Origin: Bradyrhizobium sp. Arg816
GTDB lineage: Bacteria; Pseudomonadota; Alphaproteobacteria; Rhizobiales; Xanthobacteraceae
Direction of reading: 5' to 3'
Length of the DNA: 64,000 nucleotides
Assembly: GCF_029989365.1 (NCBI RefSeq)
Contig: NZ_JAPRAQ010000002.1
Coordinates: 620,001-684,000, forward strand
In this document: piece by piece, positions 43,822 to 52,443 of the stretch
Layout of the letters: each line of letters begins with the position of its first letter
How positions within the stretch are numbered: position 1 is the stretch's first letter
Notes under the pieces: model-generated
What the model saw: the letters and a program-made list of their open reading frames with translations, nothing else
Database searches by the model: none
Told to the model about the DNA's origin: nothing
Made by a program: the position numbers and the translations under genes

Positions 43822-46076
43822 TCCCAACGCAGCGCGTCATTCTCGGTGCTGGACTTGCAATCCTCCTGATCATCACCGCCGCCTCGATCGGACTCGACGT
43901 CAAGTCGCGGTTCGATGCCGCCTGGGTCAATCACACCATCGAGACGCAGAAGAAGATCTCCGATCTGCGCGTGCTGATGCGGCGCGCAGAGAGCGCCGCG
44001 CGCGGCTACGAAATCTATCGCAACCCGAGCTTCAGCGACGAGTTTCAGGCGGTACACGCCCAGATCGCGCCGGCGCTCGCCGACCTCAAGCGCAGCCTGC
44101 GTGACAATCCCGATCAGGTCGAGCTCATCGAGGGCACCGAGCCGCTGGCGCTGCGCCGGGTCGAGATCGCCGCAGAGGTGATGCGCCTGCGCGCCGAGAA
44201 CGACCAGGCCGGTGTTGCCGCGCTCCAGGGCAAGGCCGAGGGCCGCGGCCTGATGGACACGGTGATGGACAATCTCGATCATCTGAGCGCGGAGGAAGAG
44301 CGATTGCTCGCCGCCCGCGCCCAGAGTTCCCGCCGTACCGGCATCGTCCTGCTCGGCATCGACGTGATCGGCGCGCTGGTGATCCTGCTGCTGGTCGCAA
44401 TGCTGATGCGCGAGAGCCGGCGCACCACGGTCGCGCTGAAGAGCACGCTGCTGGAGACCACGGCGGCGAAAGAGCAACTCGAGGCCGCCGTCGCCGAGCG
44501 CACCGAGCATCTCGTCAACGCGCATGACGAGCTGCGGCTGTCGGTCAACGTGCTCCAGAGCACATTCCACAGCATGGCCGAGGCTGTGCTGGTGATCGAC
44601 GCCGAGGGCACTGTCCTTCTGTCCAATCCGGCCGCGGAGCGCATCTTGCTGCATCGCGCCGGCATGAGCCTGCGCAATCTGCGCGCCCTGTCCGACGTGT
44701 TTCACGGCGACGGCGTCACGCCGCTCAGGGCGGACGAGCTGCCGTCGACGCGCGTGCTGCGCGGCGAGCACTTCGAGAACCTGGAGATGATCGTCCGCCC
44801 GCACAGCGGCAACGATCCCCGCCATCTGATGATCAGCGGCCGGCCAATGCGCGACGGACAAGGCAACGTCTCGGGCGCCGTGCTGGTCTATCACGATGCG
44901 ACCACTTCGCGCGAAACCGAGCGGCAGCTGCACCAGTCGCAGAAGCTGGATGCGATCGGCAAGCTGACCGGCGGCGTCGCGCACGACTTCAACAACATGC
45001 TCACCGTGATCTCCGGCAATACCGAGACGCTGGTGGCGAGCCTGAAGCAGCAGCCCGAGCTCCAGCGCGTGGCACGGCTGATCGACGATGCCGCCGAGCG
45101 CTGCGCCGAGCTGATCCAGCATCTGCTCGCCTTTGCACGACGGCAGCCGCTCCAGCCGCGCAATGTCGAGATCAACGGCGCGATCGCCGATATCGCCAAG
45201 CTACTGCGCCCCACCCTCGGCGAGCAGATCCAGATCGAGACCGTGCTGGAACAGGGACCGATGACCGCGCACATCGATCCGTCCCGCCTCACCAATGCCG
45301 TGCTCAACATGGCGATCAACGCCCGCGACGCCATGCCGAACGGCGGCAAGCTGCTGCTCGAGACCCACCACGTCGTGCTCGACGAGGCCTATGCGCAGGC
45401 CCACGCGGAGGTGCAGCCCGGCCCCTACGTGATGCTCGCGGTCAGCGACACCGGCACCGGCATGTCGGCGGACATCCAGCAGAAGGCGTTCGAGCCGTTC
45501 TTCACGACCAAGGAGGTCGGCAAGGGCTCGGGCCTCGGCCTCTCCATGGTCTACGGCTTCGTCAAGCAGTCCGGCGGCCACATCAAGATCTACAGCGAGG
45601 AAGGCCACGGCACCACGATCAAGCTCTACCTGCCGCCGGGCGACGGCATGACGGATGCGGCGGCCCCCCTGGCGCCGCAGGCCGAAGGCGGCGCCGAGAC
45701 CATTTTCGTGGTCGAGGACGACACGCTGGTGCGCAACTTCGTCACCGCGCAGCTGCAGAGCCTCGGCTACGACACGGTCGCCGCGCCCGACAGCCGCGCC
45801 GCGCTGGACATGATCGAGGCCGGCCAGGACTTCGACCTCCTGTTCACCGACGTCGTGATCCCCGGCGGCATGAGCGGTCGCGAGCTCGCCGAAGCGGTGG
45901 CCAAGCGACGGCCGGGCGTGAGGGTGCTCTACACCTCCGGCTACACCGACAACGCCATCGTCCATCACGGCAAGCTCGACGACGGCGTGCTGCTGCTGAC
46001 AAAACCCTACCGCCGCAACCAGCTCGCCGAGATGATCAGGAAGGCGCTGAACGGCGGCGGGATGACCGCGGGCTAG
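43818..46076 (+). CDS. CHASE3-PAS hybrid histidine kinase with C-terminal receiver
   Basis: About 752 residues. TM1 near residues 7-27, a periplasmic CHASE3 domain (WVNHTIETQKKISDLRVLM, RRAESAARGYEIYRN), TM2 near 175-200, a coiled coil, PAS (VLVIDAEGTVLLSNPAAERIL), HisKA with His389 (GGVAHDFNNMLTVISGN), HATPase_c (NMAINARDAMP, DTGTGMS, GSGLGLSMVYGF), and a receiver with Asp678 (LLFTDVVIPGGMSG). This resembles the hybrid kinases that use HDFNN-type DHp domains. TTG start overlaps the upstream receiver's stop. The CHASE3 region is clearly related to that of the kinase at 30982-32499, suggesting a shared type of signal. Confidence 0.9.
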   Translation: MIPTQRVILGAGLAILLIITAASIGLDVKSRFDAAWVNHTIETQKKISDLRVLMRRAESAARGYEIYRNPSFSDEFQAVHAQIAPALADLKRSLRDNPDQVELIEGTEPLALRRVEIAAEVMRLRAENDQAGVAALQGKAEGRGLMDTVMDNLDHLSAEEERLLAARAQSSRRTGIVLLGIDVIGALVILLLVAMLMRESRRTTVALKSTLLETTAAKEQLEAAVAERTEHLVNAHDELRLSVNVLQSTFHSMAEAVLVIDAEGTVLLSNPAAERILLHRAGMSLRNLRALSDVFHGDGVTPLRADELPSTRVLRGEHFENLEMIVRPHSGNDPRHLMISGRPMRDGQGNVSGAVLVYHDATTSRETERQLHQSQKLDAIGKLTGGVAHDFNNMLTVISGNTETLVASLKQQPELQRVARLIDDAAERCAELIQHLLAFARRQPLQPRNVEINGAIADIAKLLRPTLGEQIQIETVLEQGPMTAHIDPSRLTNAVLNMAINARDAMPNGGKLLLETHHVVLDEAYAQAHAEVQPGPYVMLAVSDTGTGMSADIQQKAFEPFFTTKEVGKGSGLGLSMVYGFVKQSGGHIKIYSEEGHGTTIKLYLPPGDGMTDAAAPLAPQAEGGAETIFVVEDDTLVRNFVTAQLQSLGYDTVAAPDSRAALDMIEAGQDFDLLFTDVVIPGGMSGRELAEAVAKRRPGVRVLYTSGYTDNAIVHHGKLDDGVLLLTKPYRRNQLAEMIRKALNGGGMTAG

Positions 46077-46252
46077 AGCATTTTCTCTCGGCTTCGAAAG
46101 CGCGCGGATTGTGTGTGCGCTCGGCTGAGAACCGCACTGAATTACGAATGCTCACTGACGTCATCCGCGGTCTCGCAGCGGGTGTCGATGTTGTTTCCGG
46201 GTGACAGGCGACCGAAATCAAACGGTATTCCTGGCAGGCAAGACCATTCTCG

Positions 46253-46280
46253 TTGAGCCGCTTCGGCGAGCGAATATGTT
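46253..46280 (+). promoter_or_regulatory. Possible promoter of the autotransporter gene
   Basis: TTGAGC (46253-46258) and TATGTT (46275-46280) are separated by 16 bases in the AT-richer part of the 234-base gap before the autotransporter, about 30 bases ahead of the start codon. No operator was recognised. Confidence 0.3.
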
Positions 46281-46310
46281 GCGGTCTGTTTCTGAGGATT
46301 TCACCTCGGA

Positions 46311-49300
46311 ATGGCCTGCGGGTCGGTGCCAGGGCTGCCGGTAATACAATTGATAATTGAATCGAGAATTGGTTCTTGTCCGTCCCGGCGCCGTTTCAGG
46401 CTCCCCACATTGTTGGCGAGCACGGCTGTCGCACTGGCGCTGACGATCACGTCGGCGCGCGCCGACGGCGGCGCTGGCGGAGCCGGTGGCAATGGCACGG
46501 GCGGCGGCGGTGGCACGGCCGGTACCAGCGCCTCTCCTAGCGGTGGAAATGGCGGTGACAACGCGATCGGACAAGGCGCGGGCGGCGGCGGCGGCGCTGC
46601 CGCAGGCGGCACCGGAGGCTCCGGGGGCACGGCGACCTCAGGCGGCAACGGCGGACTTGGCGGTGACGGCGGCAACGTTGTCGGTGGCAGCGGCGGCAAT
46701 GGCGGCAACGGCAACTCAGCTCTGACTACGGGTAGTGGCGGTGGCGGCGGCGGTGGCGGCGAAGGTGCGCTCGGTGCCGGCTCCGGTGGAGCGGGTGGCG
46801 CTGGCGGTCACGGCGGCGCCAGCGCGAGCGGCGCCGATGGTTCTGCTGTCATTGGTGGCCTTGATGCCAGCGCGGGAACGGGCAGCAGCGGCATCGGTGG
46901 CGGCGGTGGTGCGGGTGGCGCCGGCGTGCAGGTCACCGTCGGCGGCACCACGCTTTCGATAGCGGTGACCGGCGGCGCGGGTGGGGTCGGTGGCCGTGGT
47001 GGCGCCGGTGGCAATGGCGGCAATGGAGCCAGCGCTCTCTCCCTGGGCGTCGCCGGTCTGACCGGCGGGACCGGTGGCGACGTCCTTGGCAGCGGGGGCG
47101 CCGCCGGCGGCGGCGGCAATGGCGGCGCCGCCGTGCAGGTCACAAGCGGAGGCACCACGACGATCCTGCAAACGGTCGCTGGCGGCGATGGCGGCAGCGG
47201 CGGACGCGGCGGTACAGCGGGTCACGGCGGGAGCGGTGGTGCGGGCGCTTCCGGCGCCAATGTTCTCGGTGCGCTCGATGGCGGGACCGGTGGAAGCGGC
47301 GGCAACAGCGGGATTGGTGCCGGCGGCAATGGCGCGATCGGCGGCGGCGGTGGCGATGGCATCCAGGTCACCGGTGGCGGCACCGTGACGATTTTGCAAA
47401 GCGTCACAGCAGGGACCGGCGGCGGCGGCGGCGCTGGCGGTGGAGGCGGCGCCGGCGGCATGGCCGGCAACGGCGGCAACGCTGGATCCAGCATCGGACT
47501 CGGTGCAGCCGGCGGGCGCGGCGGCAATGGTGGCACTGGCGGCAGCGCTAGCACCAACGCAGGCGATGGCGCCAATGGTGCCGGCGGTGGCGTTGGTCTG
47601 CAGGTGACGAGCGGTGGCACGCTCTCAATTTCCCAAACGATCATGGGAGGCGCCGGTGGCAATGGCGGCGCTGGCGGCAACGGCGCCAATGGCGGCGCAA
47701 GCGGGATTGGCGGCGCCGGCGGCACAGGCGACAATGGTGCCAACGGGTCCTCCGGCCCTGGCCTTCTCAATGGCAACAACGGTCTGGTTGGTGGCGCTGG
47801 CGGCAACGGCGGGAATGGTGGCGCCGGCGGAAATGGCGGCATTGGTGGCAGCGGATCCAGCGGCGGCGATGGCGTCCAGCTCACGAACGGCGGGACTGTT
47901 GCAGTTTCGGGCAGCATCGCTGGTGGCACCGGCGGGATTGGCGGCTCCGGCGGCAATGCCGGCAACGGCGCCGCCGGGGGCAACGGCAGTGACGCCGGCA
48001 CAGCGGGCACCGGCGGTGCTGGCGCGAGTGCCCTTCTCCCGGCCGTCGCTGGCGGCAGCGGCGGCAGCGGCGCCGCCGGCGGAATGGGTGGCAACGGCGG
48101 GAGCGGAGGAAGCGCCGGCAATGCCGGCGTAGGTGGTCATGGCGGCGCCGGCGGCGCCGGCGCGACCATTTCAAACGGTGGCACGCTGACCAATCAAGGC
48201 ATCATCACCGGCGGCGATGGCGGCCGCGGCGGCACCGCAGGCAGTGGCGGCAACGGCGGCGCCGGTGGCAATGCGGGCAACGGCGGTGTCGGCGGCGTTG
48301 GCGGCGCTGGCGGCAACGGCACCGCTGGCGTCAACGTGGTCGGCTCGACCGATGGCGGCAATGGCGGCAACGGCGGGACCGGCGGATTTGGCGGTGCCGG
48401 CGGCAATGCCGGCAACGGTGGCAGCGCCTCGAGCCGCGGCGGCAATGGCGGCTATGGTGGCACCGGCGGCGTTGGCGCCGCCTTCTCCAACGGCGGCACG
48501 CTGATCAATCGCGGCACGATCACCGGCGGCAATGGCGGCATCGCCGGGGCCGCGGGCAGCGGTGGCCTCGGCGGCACCGCGGGCAGCGCCGGCAGTGGTG
48601 GTGTCGGCGGCTCCGGCGGCGTCGGCGGTGCCGGGGCCTTGGCCGCCAGCGGCGGCACGAACGGCACCACGGGGACGAACGGCTTCTCCGGCGTGAGCGG
48701 CAGCGCCGGCGCGAGCGGTAGCTCCGGCAGCAGCACCGTCACCGCCGGGGTCTCCGGCGCGGTCGGTGCAGGCGGCGCCGGCGTCATCGGCGCCAATCTC
48801 GGCATCATCAACAGCGGATCGATTTCCGGCGGTCTCGCCGGCGACGGCGTCACGCGTGCCAGCGCCATCACCTTCACCGGCGGCACCAACACGCTGCAGC
48901 TTCAGGCCGGCTACAGCTTCAGCGGCAACGTCGTCGATCAGACAGGCAACGGCACCTTGCAGTTCGGCGGCAACACCAACCCCACTGCTTCTTTCGACGT
49001 TTCGCTGATCGGCGCCGCCGCGCAGTATCGGGGCTTCGCGAGCTTCGAGAAGACGGGCGCTTCGACCTGGACGCAAAGCGGCACCAATAGCGCTGCATTG
49101 CCGTGGTCGATCGCCGCCGGCACGCTGCTGGTGAACGGCTCGCTGGCCAATTCGACCATGACCGTGAACGCCGGCGGCACGCTTGGCGGCACGGGCACTA
49201 TCGGCGCAACGACGATCAATGCCGGTGGCACGTTCATGCCTGGAGCCGTCAACACGCCCGGGACGTCAACGATGGTGGTCGGCAATCTGGCCTTCCAATC

Positions 49301-50774
49301 GGGCGCGCTCTACGTCGTTGCGCTCAACCCATCGACATCGAGCTCCGCCAATGTCACCGGCGCGGCGACGTTGACGGGTGCGACCGTGGTCGCGAATTTC
49401 CTGCCCGGCAGCTATGTCTCGAAGACATACACGATCCTGACCGCGGCCGGCGGACGTGGCGGCACGACGTTCGCGGGCATCACCAATGTCGGACTGCCAG
49501 CGGGCGCGAGCGATACGCTGAGCTATGACGCCAACAACGCCTATCTGAACCTGACGGCCGCCTTCACCAATTACACCGGCCTCAACGTCAACCAGCAGAA
49601 CGTCGCCAACGCGCTGACCTACGCCTTCAACAATAACGGCGGCCTTCCGATGGGCTTCTTCGGACTCAGTCCCGCCGGCTTGACCCAGGTCTCCGGCGAG
49701 AGCGCCACCGGCTCCCAGCAGACGACGTTCAACGCGATGAACCAGTTCATCGGCGTGATGACGGATCCATTCATCTCCGGTCGCAGAGGTCCCGTCAGCG
49801 CCGGCGGGCCGCCGAATGCGTATGCCGAGGACGGCTCGGCCTACGCGGCACGCGGTCGAACTGTTGGCGAGCTGGACGCTTATGCGGCGATGTCCACCAA
49901 GGCGCTGGCAGCTCCGACCTTCGAACAACGCTGGAGCGTGTGGACCGCCGGCTTCGGCGGGTCGCAGACCACGGCCGGCAACGCCATCATCGGCTCGAAC
50001 AACAGCGCGAGCAGCATCTACGGCATCGCGGTCGGTGCGGATTATCGGGTCTCGCCGGACACGCTCGCGGGATTTGCGCTGGCGGGCGGCCGCACCGGCT
50101 TCAACGTCAACGGCCTCGGCTATGGCAGCTCCGACCTGTTCCAGGCCGGCGCCTTCGTTCGCCATAACATCGGTGCGGCCTACATCATTGCTGCGCTGGC
50201 TTATGGCTGGCAGGACATCACGACCAACCGCATCGTCACGGTCGCCGGCATCGACCACCTGCGCGCCGAGTTCAATGCGAACGCGTATTCGGGTCGCGTG
50301 GAGAGTGGCTACCGCTTCGTCATGCCGACGCTGGGCGGTCTCGGCATCACCCCTTACGCCGCAGGGCAATTCACCACATTCGACCTGCCGGCCTATGCCG
50401 AAAGCGTCGTCGCCGGTTCGCTGTTGTTTGCACAGACCTATGCCGCCAAGAGCGTGACCGACACGCGCAGCGAGCTCGGCATTCGCACCGACAAATCATT
50501 CGCCATGCAGAACGGCATCGTCACGCTGCGCGGCCGCCTTGCATGGGCGCATGATTTCAATCCGGATCGTTCGATTGCTCCGACCTTCCAGTCGCTGCCG
50601 GGCGCAAGCTTCGTCGTCAACGGTGCGGCGCAGGCGCCCGACTCCGCGCTGACCACAGCCTCGGCCGAATGGCAGTGGACCAACGACTGGTCCGCCGCCG
50701 CGACGTTCGAGGGCGAGTTCTCGAATGTCACGCAAAGCTATGCCGGCAAGGGCGCGATCCGCTACGCATGGTAA
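46311..50774 (+). CDS. Type Va autotransporter with PGRS-like glycine-repeat passenger
   Basis: A 1487-residue surface protein. A long basic N-region and hydrophobic core (RRRFRLPTLLASTAVALALT) form the signal, cleaved near ARA-DGG. Residues about 52-830 are built from GGX/GGN/GGA triplets, interrupted at intervals of roughly 70-105 residues by a beta module of type VQVTSGGTTTILQTVAGG. A passenger stalk with GGT/NAGGTLGGTGTI repeats (beta-helix, PATR-like) follows to about 1090, and the C-terminal 280 residues form the autotransporter barrel (QRWSVWTAGFGGSQTT ... ending RYAW with terminal Trp). Secretion is through its own barrel; the exposed part could act in adhesion or as a surface coat. 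The glycine-rich part resembles mycobacterial PE_PGRS proteins or a polyglycine II bundle, by composition only. Confidence 0.88.
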   Translation: MACGSVPGLPVIQLIIESRIGSCPSRRRFRLPTLLASTAVALALTITSARADGGAGGAGGNGTGGGGGTAGTSASPSGGNGGDNAIGQGAGGGGGAAAGGTGGSGGTATSGGNGGLGGDGGNVVGGSGGNGGNGNSALTTGSGGGGGGGGEGALGAGSGGAGGAGGHGGASASGADGSAVIGGLDASAGTGSSGIGGGGGAGGAGVQVTVGGTTLSIAVTGGAGGVGGRGGAGGNGGNGASALSLGVAGLTGGTGGDVLGSGGAAGGGGNGGAAVQVTSGGTTTILQTVAGGDGGSGGRGGTAGHGGSGGAGASGANVLGALDGGTGGSGGNSGIGAGGNGAIGGGGGDGIQVTGGGTVTILQSVTAGTGGGGGAGGGGGAGGMAGNGGNAGSSIGLGAAGGRGGNGGTGGSASTNAGDGANGAGGGVGLQVTSGGTLSISQTIMGGAGGNGGAGGNGANGGASGIGGAGGTGDNGANGSSGPGLLNGNNGLVGGAGGNGGNGGAGGNGGIGGSGSSGGDGVQLTNGGTVAVSGSIAGGTGGIGGSGGNAGNGAAGGNGSDAGTAGTGGAGASALLPAVAGGSGGSGAAGGMGGNGGSGGSAGNAGVGGHGGAGGAGATISNGGTLTNQGIITGGDGGRGGTAGSGGNGGAGGNAGNGGVGGVGGAGGNGTAGVNVVGSTDGGNGGNGGTGGFGGAGGNAGNGGSASSRGGNGGYGGTGGVGAAFSNGGTLINRGTITGGNGGIAGAAGSGGLGGTAGSAGSGGVGGSGGVGGAGALAASGGTNGTTGTNGFSGVSGSAGASGSSGSSTVTAGVSGAVGAGGAGVIGANLGIINSGSISGGLAGDGVTRASAITFTGGTNTLQLQAGYSFSGNVVDQTGNGTLQFGGNTNPTASFDVSLIGAAAQYRGFASFEKTGASTWTQSGTNSAALPWSIAAGTLLVNGSLANSTMTVNAGGTLGGTGTIGATTINAGGTFMPGAVNTPGTSTMVVGNLAFQSGALYVVALNPSTSSSANVTGAATLTGATVVANFLPGSYVSKTYTILTAAGGRGGTTFAGITNVGLPAGASDTLSYDANNAYLNLTAAFTNYTGLNVNQQNVANALTYAFNNNGGLPMGFFGLSPAGLTQVSGESATGSQQTTFNAMNQFIGVMTDPFISGRRGPVSAGGPPNAYAEDGSAYAARGRTVGELDAYAAMSTKALAAPTFEQRWSVWTAGFGGSQTTAGNAIIGSNNSASSIYGIAVGADYRVSPDTLAGFALAGGRTGFNVNGLGYGSSDLFQAGAFVRHNIGAAYIIAALAYGWQDITTNRIVTVAGIDHLRAEFNANAYSGRVESGYRFVMPTLGGLGITPYAAGQFTTFDLPAYAESVVAGSLLFAQTYAAKSVTDTRSELGIRTDKSFAMQNGIVTLRGRLAWAHDFNPDRSIAPTFQSLPGASFVVNGAAQAPDSALTTASAEWQWTNDWSAAATFEGEFSNVTQSYAGKGAIRYAW
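46467..48830 (+). repeat. GGX-coding repeat with eight embedded beta modules
   Basis: About 2.4 kb of GGC GGx-rich triplet repeats. Eight module cores start near 46930, 47135, 47361, 47602, 47876, 48160, 48476 and 48782. The first four share (V/I/L)QVT-GGT; later ones drift to TISNGGTLTN and AFSNGGTLINRGTI, then GANLGIINSGSISGG, which is the usual stalk motif of Bradyrhizobium-type autotransporters. This gradient suggests that the PGRS-like part grew by duplication out of a stalk unit. Confidence 0.8.
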
Positions 50775-50789
50775 TGCCCGGTTCTCGAG

Positions 50790-51686
50790 CTAGCGCGTCG
50801 CCAGCACCACGGCTGCGAGCGTGAAGATCAGCGCGGCGATCTGGCCCGGCCCGAGCGGCTCGTGCAGCGCCAGCGCGGAGGCCACCACGCCAATGACAGG
50901 CACCGCCATAGTGCCGATCGCGGCCACTGACGCCGGCAGGCGCGCCAGTGCGGCGAACCAGCTGACATAGGCGATGCAGAACTGCACCACGGTGGAATAG
51001 ACCAGCAGCCACCAGCCGACCGGCGTCACCAGCGAAAGATGCGTGGTCTCGACCAGGAGGCCGATGATCGAGATCGGCAGGCAGCCGATCCCGATCTGCC
51101 ATGCCGCGGCCGTGATCGGCGGCAGATGGATCGGGTACTTCTTCGAAAACACCGTGCCGATGGCGAAGCCGAGCGCGCCGGCCAGCGCCATGATGATGCC
51201 CGGCAATTTCTCCACGCTCGCGGCAAAGCCGTTACCGCCCATGATCGAGGCCAGGCCGACGAAGGCCATCACCAAGCCCAGCGTGCGCAGCACGGTCGGC
51301 CGCTCGCCCAGCACCGGCCAGGCGATCAGCGAGGCCCAGACCGGCATCGTGTAGGCGATCAGCGCCGCCTCGCTGGCCGGCAGCCAGAGCAGCGCCAGGC
51401 CCATCAGCACCATCCAGCCGGTGACGTTGAGGACGGCGGCGGTCAGGAGCCGCGGCCAGATCCCCGGCCCCACCTTGAGGCTCTGCCGGCGGATCAGCGC
51501 GAGGGCGGCGAGCAGCACCGCGCCGACCACGCCGGTCACCCCGCGCAGCGTCAGCGGCGGCAGCTCGGACAGCAGGAACTTCGTCACCGGCCAGTTGAAG
51601 CCCCAGCCGATCGAGGTGATGGCGAGGAACATCAGGCCGGCCGGGGCGATGCGCGGTCGCGCATCCCGGCGAGTCGAATCAAGCAT
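50790..51686 (-). CDS. DMT-superfamily (EamA) exporter
   Basis: A 298-residue inner-membrane protein with about ten TM segments and two EamA repeats (LAITSIGWGFNWPVTKFLL; second repeat from ALAGALGFAIGTVFSKKY). ATG 51686 is preferred; an in-frame ATG 27 codons further upstream would add a Pro/Gly-rich extension without family similarity. It is convergent with the autotransporter (15-base gap), and its promoter faces the nrdJ leader region. Substrate unknown. Confidence 0.86.
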   Translation of the reverse strand: MLDSTRRDARPRIAPAGLMFLAITSIGWGFNWPVTKFLLSELPPLTLRGVTGVVGAVLLAALALIRRQSLKVGPGIWPRLLTAAVLNVTGWMVLMGLALLWLPASEAALIAYTMPVWASLIAWPVLGERPTVLRTLGLVMAFVGLASIMGGNGFAASVEKLPGIIMALAGALGFAIGTVFSKKYPIHLPPITAAAWQIGIGCLPISIIGLLVETTHLSLVTPVGWWLLVYSTVVQFCIAYVSWFAALARLPASVAAIGTMAVPVIGVVASALALHEPLGPGQIAALIFTLAAVVLATR

Positions 51687-51956
51687 GTGGGTATCCGGCA
51701 ATTTCGGGGCAGCTTGGCCCGGATTCGGGGCCCCCGCCACCACCCCGGCGGGCATGCCTGCCCTCACCTTCCGTAGCCCTACGTGAGTCCCGCTGAGGCA
51801 ACCCCGGTCCCGAAAAATATACCTGCCCTGTGAACAGTGGGGTGAAGGGACCGTATCGTCACGGCATGCAAATTTTTTTGGTTGGGAATCCCTGAGGACT
51901 CACTGATACTTGGCTCAACAACAGGCGCGGGCTTGCCCCCTGTTATCCCCCGCAAT

Positions 51957-51972
51957 CCACCATATTTAGTAT
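51957..51972. promoter_or_regulatory. NrdR-box-like sequence upstream of nrdJ
   Basis: CCACCATATTTAGTAT matches 12 of 16 positions of a general NrdR-box pattern (acaCwAtATaTaGtgt, from memory). A weaker candidate at 51988-52003 is 31 bases away, the usual box spacing of NrdR targets. NrdR is the standard repressor of ribonucleotide reductase genes. The match is by eye and tentative. Confidence 0.4.
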
Positions 51973-51973
51973 T

Positions 51974-52443
51974 TGATTCAGGAACTCGCACTAGTTCTTG
52001 ACGGGCGCAACGGAGAGTCCTAGCTTTCGGTCCGTTCGGCGCGAGTGAGTTTGCGTCCCGCCGGCACTCCCCCAAAGGGTCTCGCAAATCGTCACTCCGC
52101 CAAGCCAGCCAAAGGCCGCGGATGAGGGCTTGTCTGCCCTCGAAATGCAGACCTTCGGGCGCCAGAACGGGCCGGCAACAGGCTCGGATGGCATTGGTTG
52201 AAGTAGCGTGTGGGGCGTTGAACGCATGTCGCGCACATCCCCTTGGGGGCGGATGGGTGTGGACATGCCGGCGGATGCAAGGTGCTCGCACCAAGCCATC
52301 GCGCCGGGAGAAACTGGGCCGGATCCACCGGCTGAACTGCGAAGCCTTTGGGCCGATGAGGCCCTTGGAGGAATCGCGAACTGAAATAGCGATCCGGGCG
52401 CCTTGCGGAGGCAGTCCGGCACATAAAAGGACGGGGCAAGACC
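51974..52443 (+). other. Long structured leader of nrdJ
   Basis: The gap between the DMT exporter and nrdJ (51687-52443) holds no credible gene. Its right part can fold into several stems: CATGTC...GACATG extended by CGCACATCC/GGATGGGTGTG (52225-52267), GGGCC-GATGA-GGCCC (52350-52364) and ATCGC...GCGAT (52373-52393). The conserved cobalamin riboswitch boxes (B12 box, GCCACTG) were looked for and not found. The leader could regulate nrdJ through RNA structure or encode a small RNA; the evidence is structural only. Confidence 0.45.

Noticed and set aside
47222..48121. Proline-rich minus-strand frames opposite the autotransporter
   Set aside because: PPLPP runs are the reverse complement of the GGX triplets and have no independent support.
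46467..48830. CRISPR or non-coding satellite array
   Set aside because: The repeats keep one open frame, vary at third positions and encode GGX triplets between a signal peptide and a barrel.
51974..52443. Cobalamin riboswitch before the B12-dependent reductase
   Set aside because: The conserved B12 box and GCCACTG elements are absent on both strands, so it is not called.
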